From Actinomadura livida (GTDB lineage: Bacteria; Actinomycetota; Actinomycetes; Streptosporangiales; Streptosporangiaceae): a stretch of 64,000 nt of DNA. The first letter of the stretch is position 1; every line of letters begins with the position of its first letter. The translations under genes and the position numbers were made by a program. This document shows positions 56,548 to 64,000 of this stretch, one piece after another. The notes below the pieces were generated by a model, which saw only the letters and a program-made list of their open reading frames with translations, ran no database searches and was not told the DNA's origin. The DNA is taken from contig NZ_BMRO01000004.1 of NCBI RefSeq assembly GCF_014648675.1, positions 338,638 to 402,637 of the forward strand, given 5' to 3'.

Positions 56548-57375
56548 GTGACGAGGTTGGGTGGGGTGGCACGGGCACTGGCCGCGGTCGTTCTCGCGGC
56601 GGGGCTCGCGGGGGCCTGCGGGGAGCGCGGGCAGGAGTCGCTGCTGGACAAGTCGACGCTGGTGGTCGGTGTCCGGCCGGACCTGCCGGGGCTCGGGCAG
56701 CGGCTTCGGGACGGGCGCTTCGAGGGCTTCGACGTCGACGTCGCGCGCTATGTGGCGGACCGGCTCGGCAAGAAGGTCGCGTTCGTCCAGGCGCTGGCGG
56801 CCGACCGGATCCCGCTGCTGACCTCCGGCCGTGCCGACATGGTGCTCGCGACGCTGTCGGTCACGCCGGAGCGCAAGACGGAGATCGCGTTCGCCGGGCC
56901 CTACTACGTGTCCTACCAGGACGTCCTCGTGCCGTCGGACGCGCGCGGCGTCGACGAGGTCCGCGATCTGAAGGGGCGCCGGTTCTGCTCCGTGGAGGGC
57001 GCGAACACCGCGGCGCGGCTGCTGGCGATCCACGGGATGACCGCCGATCTCGTCCCCGCCCGGGACTACGACGAGTGCATGACGAAGATCAAGGCGGACG
57101 AGATCGACGCGATCACCACGAACGACGTGATCCTGGCGGGCCTCATCCGGCGGGAGGGCGGCGGGTTCCGGCTGGTCAACGCCCGGATCGGCGAGCAGAA
57201 CACCGGGATCGGGCTGCGCCGGAACGACCCCGACGGGTGCGAGGCGCTGAACCGGGCCATCACGCAGATGTACCAGGACGGCACGGCCGTGAAGCTGGTG
57301 ACCAAGTGGTTCGGCGGCACCCCCGGCCTGGACCTGTCCATCATCGAGATCCCCCAGTTCGAGGGCTGCGACTAG
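56548..57375 (+). CDS. Glutamate-type ABC transporter substrate-binding lipoprotein (orphan)
   Basis: This is a 275-residue amino-acid-binding lipoprotein. A signal peptide ends at LAGAC with lipid-bearing Cys-24, followed by an SBP_bac_3 fold (TLVVGVRPDLPGLGQRLRDG, FEGFDVDVARYVADRLGKKV, ATLSVTPERKTEIAFAGPYY). No permease or ATPase gene is near, so it may act as a sensor rather than in uptake, as for GlnH in the GlnH-GlnX-PknG pathway. The convergent neighbours are a kinase-like protein and its sister. The GTG follows a TACTGT box by six bases and may be leaderless. Confidence 0.88.
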   Translation: MTRLGGVARALAAVVLAAGLAGACGERGQESLLDKSTLVVGVRPDLPGLGQRLRDGRFEGFDVDVARYVADRLGKKVAFVQALAADRIPLLTSGRADMVLATLSVTPERKTEIAFAGPYYVSYQDVLVPSDARGVDEVRDLKGRRFCSVEGANTAARLLAIHGMTADLVPARDYDECMTKIKADEIDAITTNDVILAGLIRREGGGFRLVNARIGEQNTGIGLRRNDPDGCEALNRAITQMYQDGTAVKLVTKWFGGTPGLDLSIIEIPQFEGCD

Positions 57376-57914
57376 CCGGTCGCGCGCTCCAGGATGTGGT
57401 GCAGCTCGTCGGCTCGGTCGCCGTCGATCGCGCCTTCCCGCGCGCGTGTGGCGATCTTGTGGTGCAGGTAGGCGACGTCCGAGTGGCCGCCTTCGAGCGC
57501 CTCCCGGGGGCGGTCCAGGATGTTCTCGATCACGTTGTTGAGGTCGAGGCCCACGTCGTCCCGGACGTCGCCCTCCTCGACGCCCTCGTCCACGGCGAAG
57601 CGGAGCCGGAGCAGCGCCTCGTACAGGCGGGGCTCAGCCGACGACTCCGGGGTTCGGGAAGGCGTGCTCTCGGGTGTGGGGGTGGCCGGGGTCGCGGCGG
57701 GGGACGGCGATGGCGGCGGTGCGGCAGCCTGGAGGGGGAGGAGGCGGTCGGGCGGGCGGTCGTCGGCCAGCGAGCCGCCGATCCCGATGACGAGGGTGGT
57801 CGCCGCGACGACCGTGGCGAGGACGCCCGCGAGCGCGAGCCAGGGGAGCTGGAAACCGCGCGCCGGGCGCAGTTCCTCGCTGCGCCACCCGCCGGTGCCC
57901 TGGTCGTCCGTCAT
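57372..57914 (-). CDS. Single-span membrane protein with kinase-linked C-terminal domain
   Basis: This 180-residue protein has a cytoplasmic N-terminus, one span (about 24-46), a Pro/Ser/Thr stalk (about 60-92) and an outside helical domain (about 95-178). That domain closely matches the C-terminus of the next protein: DVRDDVGLDLNNVIENI here versus EIRSDVAIDLNNVITNL there, with matching ADELHHIL/ADELDRVL ends. The two likely work as a pair. It overlaps the kinase gene by four bases and shares the CTAG stop tetramer with the binding-protein gene. Confidence 0.8.
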   Translation of the reverse strand: MTDDQGTGGWRSEELRPARGFQLPWLALAGVLATVVAATTLVIGIGGSLADDRPPDRLLPLQAAAPPPSPSPAATPATPTPESTPSRTPESSAEPRLYEALLRLRFAVDEGVEEGDVRDDVGLDLNNVIENILDRPREALEGGHSDVAYLHHKIATRAREGAIDGDRADELHHILERATG

Positions 57915-59179
57915 GTCTGGACCGTCGCCAGTACGCGGTCGAGTTCGTCGGCGAGCCCGGGGGACAGGCCGCGCTCCCGTTCCCTGGTGACGATCTTCTC
58001 CCGCAGCAGGCCGATCCGCTGCGCCACGTCGACGGCCCGGTCGGAGGTCAGGTCGTCCTCCAGGTTCGTGATGACGTTGTTGAGGTCGATCGCGACGTCG
58101 GAGCGGATCTCGCCCGAGCTGTAGCCGCGGCTGACGATCGGGCGGAGCCGCCCGAGCGCGTCGGTCACGCCCGTCTCCGTCGCGCGGCCGCCGCGTGCGG
58201 CCGGCGGTGCCGGTGCCGGCGGACCGTCCGCGCGCGGCTGGGACGGTGCCGGGACGACGGTGACCGGGGCGCGCGGCGCGGAGACGAGCATCGCGGCGGC
58301 GGCCGTGGCGGGGATGGCGATGACGAGGGCCAGCGCCGCCAGCCGGGCGTGCCTGCCGTACCGGCGCGGGCGCGCGATCGGGCGCAGCGTCCGGGTGCGG
58401 TCCTCGGGGGACGGCGCCCGGCGCACCGTGCTGAAGACGGCGTTCGGCGGCTCGTCCTCGCGGGTGAGGAGGGCGGCGATCTCGTTCATCGACGGGCCGT
58501 GCTCGGCGGTCGCGGAGGCACAGCGTGCGGCGAGCGCGGCCAGGTCCGCGGGCGGCCCGGCGGGGAGGCAGGCCGCGATGACGGCGCCGAGCGCGCGGAC
58601 GTCGGACGCCTTCGCCTCCGCCACCGCGGACTCGGCGGTGCCGGGAGTCCGGTCATGGCCGGACGTGCCGCGGGCGCCCCGGACGATCCCGGCGAGACCG
58701 GTGTCGACGACCTTGACGTCGCCGCAGAAGAGGACGATCTCGCCGGTGGTCAGGTCCCCGTGCGGCACCCCCGCGCGGTGCGCGGTCCGCAGCGCCCCGG
58801 CGACCTGGGCGCAGATCCCGGCGGTCTCGGACGCGCTGAGCGGCCCGAGGCGGAGGCGCTCCGCGAGGGTCTCGCCGCTCAGGAACTCGGTGACGACGTA
58901 GGAGACGAGGCGTCCGGACACGTCGCGGGTCTGGTCGCTGTCGTAGACGGTCTCCAGGGCGGCGTGGGACAGACCCGCGGCGCGGTTGACGCCCTTCTGG
59001 AACGCGCGGTGCAGGTCGGTGCGCGCGGAGGCCAGGAGCTTCACGGCGACGGGACGGCCGAGCAGCTCGTCCCAGGCGCGCCAGACCTCCCGCGTCCCGT
59101 CGTCCTCGAGGAGGTCCACCAGCCGGTAGCGCTCCGTCAGCCGCAAGCCCGATTCCACGCGAACCAATCCCTGTCGCAT
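57911..59179 (-). CDS. Degenerate Ser/Thr protein kinase with outside domain
   Basis: This is a 422-residue protein. A kinase-like domain (about 10-255) has Lys-47 in RPVAVKLL, but the catalytic loop reads HGDLTTGE (His-140, Gly-141, Asp-142) instead of HRDLKPxN, and DFG reads DTG (Asp-159). Phosphotransfer may be weak or absent. One span (about 293-313) is followed by a Pro/Ala stalk and a C-terminal domain shared with the sister protein. ATG 59179 is used, though GTG 59158 has a better-spaced AGGGA. It probably senses something outside and signals inward. Confidence 0.82.
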   Translation of the reverse strand: MRQGLVRVESGLRLTERYRLVDLLEDDGTREVWRAWDELLGRPVAVKLLASARTDLHRAFQKGVNRAAGLSHAALETVYDSDQTRDVSGRLVSYVVTEFLSGETLAERLRLGPLSASETAGICAQVAGALRTAHRAGVPHGDLTTGEIVLFCGDVKVVDTGLAGIVRGARGTSGHDRTPGTAESAVAEAKASDVRALGAVIAACLPAGPPADLAALAARCASATAEHGPSMNEIAALLTREDEPPNAVFSTVRRAPSPEDRTRTLRPIARPRRYGRHARLAALALVIAIPATAAAAMLVSAPRAPVTVVPAPSQPRADGPPAPAPPAARGGRATETGVTDALGRLRPIVSRGYSSGEIRSDVAIDLNNVITNLEDDLTSDRAVDVAQRIGLLREKIVTRERERGLSPGLADELDRVLATVQT

Positions 59180-59260
59180 TCCCTGGCCGGGCGTGGTCCC
59201 CGGTCTGGCAGGTGGTACGCGGCGCCGGGCGGGCGGGTTCGACGGCAGTAAGCGTCGGTT

Positions 59261-59312
59261 GTCGTAAGGCGGGGTCGTAAGGCGGGGTCGTGAAGCGGGG
59301 CGTGAAGTCGGG
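59261..59312. repeat. Four 13-bp direct repeats upstream of the kinase-like gene
   Basis: GTCGTAAGGCGGG is present twice exactly (59261-59273, 59274-59286) and followed by two degenerate units (59287-59312). They lie about 80-130 bases before the kinase start and before the divergent TetR gene. They could be regulator binding sites or simple slippage. Confidence 0.7.
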
Positions 59313-59414
59313 AAAGACCCGCGATGTAGGTGTTCGGCGGCCCGGTACGGAAGAATGGGAGAGGCCACGGCCAGGCGGGGGCATCGGGAGAGGCAGGACG
59401 CTTTGAGCGGCGAC

Positions 59415-60014
59415 ATGCGGTTCACCGTCACGCGCACGCTGAGCAAGGACCAGCAGGCGCGGCGGGAACGGCTGATCGACTCTGCGCGGGAACTCGCGCT
59501 GGAGGGCGGCTACGCGGCCGTCACCATGCACGATGTCGCGGACCGCGCCGGTGTCGCCCGCGCCACCGTCTACCGGTACTTCGCCACGAAGGACCACCTG
59601 CTCACCGAGGTCGCGGCGGCCTGGGCGCACCGCGCCATCGACGACATCGGCGCGGTCGAGATCGGCGAGACCCCGCTGGAGCGGCTCACCGCGCTGCTGG
59701 AGCGCATCGTGTACGTGGCGGCCGCCGAGCCGACGCTGACCTCGGCCATCATCCAGGCCGTGACCTCCGACGACTCCAGCGTGGACGACCCGCGGACGGT
59801 CCTGTTCCTGTTCCTGCGCGACCGGCTCTCCACGGCGATCGGCGACCCGGTGCCCGAGCGGGACGACGTCGAGATCGTCCTCGGGCACGTCCTGCTCTCC
59901 GCGCTGGTCAGCCTGGCGTCGCTGCGGCAGCCGGCCGACGAGGTCGCCGCGATGGTCCGCACCGCGGGCCGGCTGGTGCTGGCCGGAGCGCTCGCCGCCA
60001 CCACCGCCCCGTAA
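59415..60014 (+). CDS. TetR/AcrR family regulator
   Basis: This 199-residue TetR regulator has an HTH in ALEGGYAAVTMHDVADRAGV with ARATVYRYFATKDHLLTEVA, and a C-domain (about 70-195) typical of the acyl/steroid-responsive group (TSAIIQAVTSDDSSVDDPRT). Start is uncertain: ATG 59415 precedes the conserved region, but ATG 59355 and TTG 59403 are in frame upstream with comparable ribosome-site quality. The target is unknown. It could act on the PucR gene or the divergent kinase. Confidence 0.85.
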   Translation: MRFTVTRTLSKDQQARRERLIDSARELALEGGYAAVTMHDVADRAGVARATVYRYFATKDHLLTEVAAAWAHRAIDDIGAVEIGETPLERLTALLERIVYVAAAEPTLTSAIIQAVTSDDSSVDDPRTVLFLFLRDRLSTAIGDPVPERDDVEIVLGHVLLSALVSLASLRQPADEVAAMVRTAGRLVLAGALAATTAP

Positions 60015-60046
60015 CGGTCCAGCACCCGCACCTGCCGGCGCCGGTT

Positions 60047-60064
60047 TTGTCATCCGAATGACAA
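60047..60064. promoter_or_regulatory. Probable operator before the PucR-type gene
   Basis: TTGTCAT (60047-60053) and ATGACAA (60058-60064) are perfect arms around CCGA, about 100 bases before the PucR-type start and 33 after the TetR stop. The 18-bp size fits a TetR or PucR-type binding site. Confidence 0.55.
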
Positions 60065-60163
60065 GGCTCGCGGCGCATTGATTGGACGGGGACACAGCCC
60101 GCCCGGCCCGCCGTCGGTAGCTTCCCTAGAGCCCGCAAGCGGAGCGGCCGGGAGGTGCGGACA

Positions 60164-61384
60164 GTGACGACGACGCTGGGGGAGCGCTCGCCGCTGAAGC
60201 CCTGGGCCGGTGTTCCCAGCGAGCTGTCCGACGTCTTCCGCCCCCACCTGGACGCCCTCGCCGAAGAGATGATCGAGGAGATCCTCGCCGGCATCCCCGA
60301 GTACTCCCGCCCGCAGGACGAGGAGTACGCGCGGCTCGTCCGGCTCGCCGTCGAGGGCGCCCTGCGCCAGTTCGTCGACCTCATCATGGACCCGGAGAGC
60401 TCGTGGGAGCCGGTCGCCGCGGTCTACCGGGAGATCGGCTGGGCGGAGGCCCGCGAAGGCCGCAGCCTGGACATCCTGCAGACGTCGCTGCGGCTCGGCG
60501 CCCGCGTCGCCTGGCGCCGCCTCGCCGCCGAGTCCGAGCGGTACAACATCTCGCGCGGCACGCTCGCCAGCATCGCCGAGGCCATCTTCGCGTTCCTGGA
60601 CGAGATCGCCCGCGCCGCCACCGAGGGCTACACCAAGGCCCGCGAGCAGGAGGCGGGCGAGCTGGAGCACCGCCGCCGCAGGCTGCTGGACCTGCTGCTC
60701 GCCGAACCGCCCGCCGCCCCGCAGGCCGTCGCGGACCTCGCGCGGCTCGCGCAGTGGCGGGTGCCGCGCGAGGTCGCCGCGGTCGTCCTGTACGAGCGGC
60801 GGCAGCAGCCGTTCTCCCGCCCGCGGCTGCCGCCCGACGTGCTCGCCGACGTGAACCGCCGGGAGCCGTGCCTCGTCGTCCCCGACCCGGACGGGCCAGG
60901 CCGGGGCCGCGTCCTGGAGCCGCTGCTGCGCGACTGGGTCGCCGCGCTCGGCCCGACCGTCCGCGTCGAGGACGCCGCCCGGTCGCTGCGCTGGGCCCGC
61001 GAGGCGCTGCCGCTCGCGCGCCGCGGCATCCTGCCTGCCGACCGGCTGATCCGCTGCGCCGACCACATGCCGGCGCTCGTCATGTTCAAGGACGAGGAGC
61101 TCGTCCGGACGGTCGCCGAGCTGCGCCTCGCACCGCTGAACGGCGTCCGGCCGCGGCACCGCGAGCGGCTGATGCGCACGCTGCTGGCCTGCCTGCAGAG
61201 CGGGTTCAACGCCACGGAGGTCGCGGGGCGCCTGCACGTCCACCCGCAGACCGTCCGGTACCGGCTGCACCAGCTGGAGGAACTGTTCGGCGAGGGGCTC
61301 TACGACCCGGAGGCGCGGCTGGAGCTGGAGATGGTGCTGGCCGTGCACCTCACCGCGCCCGCGACCTCTCAATCAAGCGATTGA
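60164..61384 (+). CDS. PucR-type transcriptional regulator
   Basis: This 406-residue regulator has the CdaR/PucR C-terminal helix-turn-helix (GFNATEVAGRLHVHPQTVRY then RLHQLEELFGEGLYD) and an N-terminal helical RsbRD-like domain (about 20-165). Such proteins often govern fatty-acid or nitrogen metabolism in actinobacteria. GTG 60164 has GGGAGG nine bases upstream and is preferred over GTG 60155, which abuts the site. Its last bases form half of the operator of the next TetR gene. Confidence 0.9.
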   Translation: MTTTLGERSPLKPWAGVPSELSDVFRPHLDALAEEMIEEILAGIPEYSRPQDEEYARLVRLAVEGALRQFVDLIMDPESSWEPVAAVYREIGWAEAREGRSLDILQTSLRLGARVAWRRLAAESERYNISRGTLASIAEAIFAFLDEIARAATEGYTKAREQEAGELEHRRRRLLDLLLAEPPAAPQAVADLARLAQWRVPREVAAVVLYERRQQPFSRPRLPPDVLADVNRREPCLVVPDPDGPGRGRVLEPLLRDWVAALGPTVRVEDAARSLRWAREALPLARRGILPADRLIRCADHMPALVMFKDEELVRTVAELRLAPLNGVRPRHRERLMRTLLACLQSGFNATEVAGRLHVHPQTVRYRLHQLEELFGEGLYDPEARLELEMVLAVHLTAPATSQSSD

Positions 61385-61410
61385 CCGACAGCCGGGCCAG
61401 CGCCTAGCTT
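61369..61410 (+). promoter_or_regulatory. Promoter and operator of the TetR gene at 61417
   Basis: TTGACC (61381-61386) and TAGCTT (61405-61410) are 18 bases apart, with the ATG six bases after the -10 box: a leaderless promoter. TCAATC (61369-61374) and GATTGA (61379-61384) form a perfect dyad with four-base spacer that overlaps the -35 box and the end of the PucR gene. This is a good design for self-repression by the TetR protein. Confidence 0.7.
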
Positions 61411-61416
61411 GGGGCT

Positions 61417-62019
61417 ATGACCAGCAGCGACGGTGCCCGGGAGCGCATCCTCGACGCGGCCACCCGGCTGTTCGCGGCGCTCGGCTACGACGGCACCTCG
61501 ACCCGCATGATCGCCGAGGCGGCCGGGCTCAACGTGGCCACCGTCGCCTACCACGTCGGCGGCAAGCGCGACCTGTACGTCGCCGTCATGGAACGTGCCC
61601 ACACGGCCGAGCGCCAGGTCCTGTCCGACGCGGTCGCCCAGGTCGAGGACGCCGGCGGGCTCCTCACGCTCGTCGACCGGTACATCGACTTCTGCGCCGA
61701 GCACCCCGAGGTCCCCGCCCTGTGGATGCACCGGTGGCTGTCGGACGCCGCCGACGTCGCGCACCTGGAGGAGCACTACGTCAGGCCGCTGCTGGAGATG
61801 GTCGCCGCCGCCGCCCGCAAGGTCGTGCCCGACGGCGTCGACGTCGAGTACGTCATCTGGACCGTCGTCTGGTGCACCCACGGCTTCGGGTCCGGCGGCG
61901 TCCTCGATGCCGATGGAACGCGCCACGGACTGGACGACCCGCGCGAGCTGGCCCGGTTCCGCGCCAACGTGCGGCGGCTCGTCGCCACCGCGATCGGACT
62001 GCCCGACCCGGCGGCCTGA
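61417..62019 (+). CDS. TetR/AcrR family regulator
   Basis: This 200-residue TetR regulator has an N-terminal HTH (ILDAATRLFAALGYDGTSTR, MIAEAAGLNVATVAYHVGGK) and a ligand domain with LWMHRWLSDAADVAHLEEHY. The message is probably leaderless, with a dyad over its own promoter. It is followed at 62 bp by the PLP-lyase-like gene on the same strand, so the two may be co-transcribed and derepressed together. Confidence 0.92.
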   Translation: MTSSDGARERILDAATRLFAALGYDGTSTRMIAEAAGLNVATVAYHVGGKRDLYVAVMERAHTAERQVLSDAVAQVEDAGGLLTLVDRYIDFCAEHPEVPALWMHRWLSDAADVAHLEEHYVRPLLEMVAAAARKVVPDGVDVEYVIWTVVWCTHGFGSGGVLDADGTRHGLDDPRELARFRANVRRLVATAIGLPDPAA

Positions 62020-62081
62020 AGGCCCCCGGGCCCGCCGATGACCGCCCCGCCCCCACCGAAGCACCGAGGAAGCGCAACGCC

Positions 62082-63545
62082 ATGCCGTCTGACCACGCGC
62101 CGGAGACCCCCGCAGCCCCGTCCCACGACCCGGCGCTGCCCGAGACCGGCCGCCCGGCCGGCGAGCTGCTCGCCGAACTCGCGCGGCTGCGCGAGGCGGA
62201 CCTGCCCGTGCGCGGCGGCCAGGTCACCGCCTACGTCTACGACACCGGACGCGAGGCCGTGCACGACCTCGCCGCCACCGCCTACCTGGAGATGCTGGAG
62301 GTCAACTGCCTCGACCCGACCGCGTTCCCCAGCATCGTCGCCCTGGAGCGGCAGGTCGTCGCCGCCGTCGCGAGCCGGCTCGGCGGCGGGTCCGGCGTGT
62401 TCACCAGCGGCGGCACCGAGTCGATCATGCTGGCGGTCAAGTCGGCGCGCGACGCCCGCCCGGTCGCCGGGAAGCCGCAGATCGTGCTGCCGGCGACCGG
62501 GCACCCCGCGTTCCACAAGGCCGCGCACTACCTGGGCATGGAGGTCGTGCACGTCCCGGTCGACGCGTCGTTCCGCGCCGACCCCGCCGCGACCGCCGCC
62601 GCCATCACGCCCCGGACCGTCCTGGTCGTCGCCTCGGCCCCCTCGTACCCGCACGGCGTCATGGACCCGGTCCCCGAGATCGCGGCGGTCGCCGCGTCCG
62701 CGGGCGTCCCGTGCCATGTGGACGCGTGCGTCGGCGGCTGGGTCCTGCCGTGGCTGCGGGACACCGGGCGCGACGTCCCGCCCTTCGACCTGTCCGTGCC
62801 CGGCGTGACGTCGCTGTCCTGCGACCTGCACAAGTACGGCTACGCGCCGAAGGGCGCCTCCGTCGTCCTCTACGCGGACGAGTCGCTCCGCCGCCACGCC
62901 TACTTCGCCGCCGCGGAATGGCCCGGCTACACCGTCATCAACGCGACCGTCCAGAGCAGCAAGAGCGCCGGGCCGCTCGGCGCGGCGTGGGCCACCCTCA
63001 ACGCGGTCGGCGCGCAGGGCTACCGCGAGCTGGCCGGGAACGCGATGGAGGCGGCGGAGCGGCTCGTCGCCGGTGTCGCCGAGATCCCCGGACTGCGGGT
63101 GCTCGGGGAGCCCGTGGCGCCGCTGGTGGCCGTCGCGTCGTCCGAGCCCGGCCTGGACGTGTTCGTCATCGCCGACGAGGCCCGGTCGCGCGGCTGGTTC
63201 TTCCAGCCGCAGCTCTCCTACGCGGGCATCCCGCCGAACCTGCACTTCACGCTGACCGGCGTCAGCGACATCGAGCCGCTGCTCTCGGCCCTCGCCGACT
63301 CGGCGAAGGCCGCCCGCGCCGCCGGGCCGCCCGACGTCCCGGCCGACCTGGTGGAGGCCCTCGCCGGCCTCGACCTCGACTCGCTCGACGACGCCGGTTT
63401 CGCCGGGCTGCTCGCGTCGGTCGGCGTGGACCTCGACGGCGGCGGCCAGCCCGAGATGGCCGTGGTCAACGCCATCCTGGACGCGCTGCCGCCCGCCACC
63501 CGCGAGGCGCTGCTGATCCGCTTCCTGTCCGCGCTCTACGCGTGA
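62082..63545 (+). CDS. PLP-dependent lyase/decarboxylase of the sphingosine-1-phosphate lyase type
   Basis: This 487-residue fold-type I PLP enzyme has Lys-251 in SCDLHKYGYAPKGASVVLY, the internal aldimine site, with the HKYGYAPKG form shared by sphingosine-1-phosphate lyases and glutamate decarboxylase-like enzymes. The cofactor phosphate site is SGGTESIMLAVKSARDA and the Asp contact is VDACVGGWVLPW. The C-terminal ~80 residues form an extra acidic helical piece (LVEALAGLDLDSLDDAGFAG). Substrate in this organism unknown: long-chain base phosphate or an amino acid. It is the second gene after the TetR regulator. Confidence 0.88.
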   Translation: MPSDHAPETPAAPSHDPALPETGRPAGELLAELARLREADLPVRGGQVTAYVYDTGREAVHDLAATAYLEMLEVNCLDPTAFPSIVALERQVVAAVASRLGGGSGVFTSGGTESIMLAVKSARDARPVAGKPQIVLPATGHPAFHKAAHYLGMEVVHVPVDASFRADPAATAAAITPRTVLVVASAPSYPHGVMDPVPEIAAVAASAGVPCHVDACVGGWVLPWLRDTGRDVPPFDLSVPGVTSLSCDLHKYGYAPKGASVVLYADESLRRHAYFAAAEWPGYTVINATVQSSKSAGPLGAAWATLNAVGAQGYRELAGNAMEAAERLVAGVAEIPGLRVLGEPVAPLVAVASSEPGLDVFVIADEARSRGWFFQPQLSYAGIPPNLHFTLTGVSDIEPLLSALADSAKAARAAGPPDVPADLVEALAGLDLDSLDDAGFAGLLASVGVDLDGGGQPEMAVVNAILDALPPATREALLIRFLSALYA

Positions 63546-63560
63546 CGGGCGCCGCCGGGC

Positions 63561-64000
63561 TCAGCCGAGGCGGGTGAGGCGCTCGAAGACGGACGGCTCG
63601 TCCAGCGTCCGGACCAGCTCCAGCGGCACCTTCGCCGCACCGGCCGTCAGGGCGGTGACCCGCGCGCCGGCGTCCGCCTCGCGCGGCGGGTCGCCGTCCA
63701 TGCCGACCTGCACGGTCAGGCCGGGCCAGCCGACGACGGTCACGGGCGCAGCGGCGCGCAGCGGCGTCCGGTCGCCGAGGCCGTCCTCGATCCGCGCCAC
63801 CCGCGCGCCCTTCGGGGCGATGGTCTTCGCGACCAGCGCCTCCTGGGCCGCGACCACGAGCCGCTGCGCCGCGTCGACGGCTCCGGCCGCCGACGCGGTG
63901 TCCTGCCCGAGCACCGCGCCCACGATCAGGGTCTGCACGCCCTCGACTTCCTTGCGCGCCGCGAACACGAAGTTCCCGCCCGCCTCGTCGGTGTAGCCGG
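63561..64000 (-). CDS. D-alanyl-D-alanine carboxypeptidase, C-terminal part (runs off window)
   Basis: The visible part begins at the window edge with GYTDEAGGNFVFAARKEVEG, the sequence that follows the KTG motif of penicillin-binding-protein 5-type carboxypeptidases (peptidase S11), and continues into their C-terminal beta domain. The 5' end, including the SxxK nucleophile, lies beyond 64000, so this is partial. It trims D-Ala from peptidoglycan stems. It is convergent with the PLP-lyase gene. Confidence 0.85.
   Translation of the reverse strand, partial: GYTDEAGGNFVFAARKEVEGVQTLIVGAVLGQDTASAAGAVDAAQRLVVAAQEALVAKTIAPKGARVARIEDGLGDRTPLRAAAPVTVVGWPGLTVQVGMDGDPPREADAGARVTALTAGAAKVPLELVRTLDEPSVFERLTRLG

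Overview
The window is very GC-rich (roughly 70% or more) with GTG and TTG starts, strong GGAGG-type ribosome binding sites and several apparently leaderless genes. Conservon-type GTPase signalling genes, a C-terminally cysteine-tipped HypE, HxlR, PadR, TetR and PucR regulators and a c-di-AMP riboswitch in front of a peptidoglycan peptidase all point to a filamentous actinomycete. Actinomadura or another Thermomonosporaceae member is my best guess, but the genus is inference from style only.

Layout. 1-3.9 kb: housekeeping and accessory genes (RidA, enoyl-CoA hydratase, a UVR-motif protein, an HD phosphohydrolase, a MarR/tautomerase divergent pair). 4.0-9.5 kb: a TerD protein fused to a PD-(D/E)XK nuclease-like domain, a c-di-AMP riboswitch with a VanY-type carboxypeptidase, two small conserved proteins (one with DnaJ-like zinc knuckles, one with a RHIM-like tail), a DinB-like protein and a protein built of L7/L12-like repeats. 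9.5-13.6 kb: a FadR-type regulator divergent from a double-length acyl-CoA dehydrogenase, then an aldo/keto reductase. 14.1-20.3 kb: a tightly overlapping [NiFe]-hydrogenase accessory operon (DUF6084, a companion protein, protease, a 42-residue membrane peptide, two SIS isomerases, two HypC, HypD, HypE) with no structural subunits and no HypA/B/F. 20.5-27.7 kb: lipoprotein, oxidoreductase/HxlR pair, WYL regulator, DinB and VOC proteins, a truncated DUF2332 gene, a GAP-family membrane protein, a broken VOC gene and a flavin/PLP-oxidase-fold protein. The last two follow matching ECF-sigma-type promoters.

27.7-35.5 kb: a three-gene membrane module on the minus strand: a YqiJ/NfeD-like OB-fold membrane protein, a flotillin (SPFH) and a 1,624-residue AAA+ ATPase. 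A perfect 25-bp inverted repeat lies between the last two. 36.1-44.5 kb: a sulfotransferase and a compact lipid pathway (acyl carrier protein, two SGNH hydrolases, an NTF2-like protein, an acyl-CoA-dehydrogenase-like enzyme, a fatty-acyl-AMP ligase, a PadR regulator). The logic is activation of a free fatty acid, loading onto the dedicated carrier, oxidation and release or transfer.

44.7-50.1 kb: an anti-sigma-type ATPase, a small protein and a complete cvnABCD conservon. 50.1-53.8 kb: an HxlR regulator divergent from an MFS exporter with two matching operators, an HTH/DUF2975 pair under a 43-bp palindrome, and a small membrane protein. 53.8-55.1 kb: a TnpB-only IS200/IS605-type element with an intact RuvC triad. 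55.1-64 kb: a DUF2231 membrane protein, a SufR-like regulator, an orphan glutamate-type binding lipoprotein next to a degenerate membrane kinase and its sister protein, TetR and PucR regulators, a TetR with a self-overlapping operator, a sphingosine-1-phosphate-lyase-like PLP enzyme, and the end of a D-Ala-D-Ala carboxypeptidase that runs off the window.
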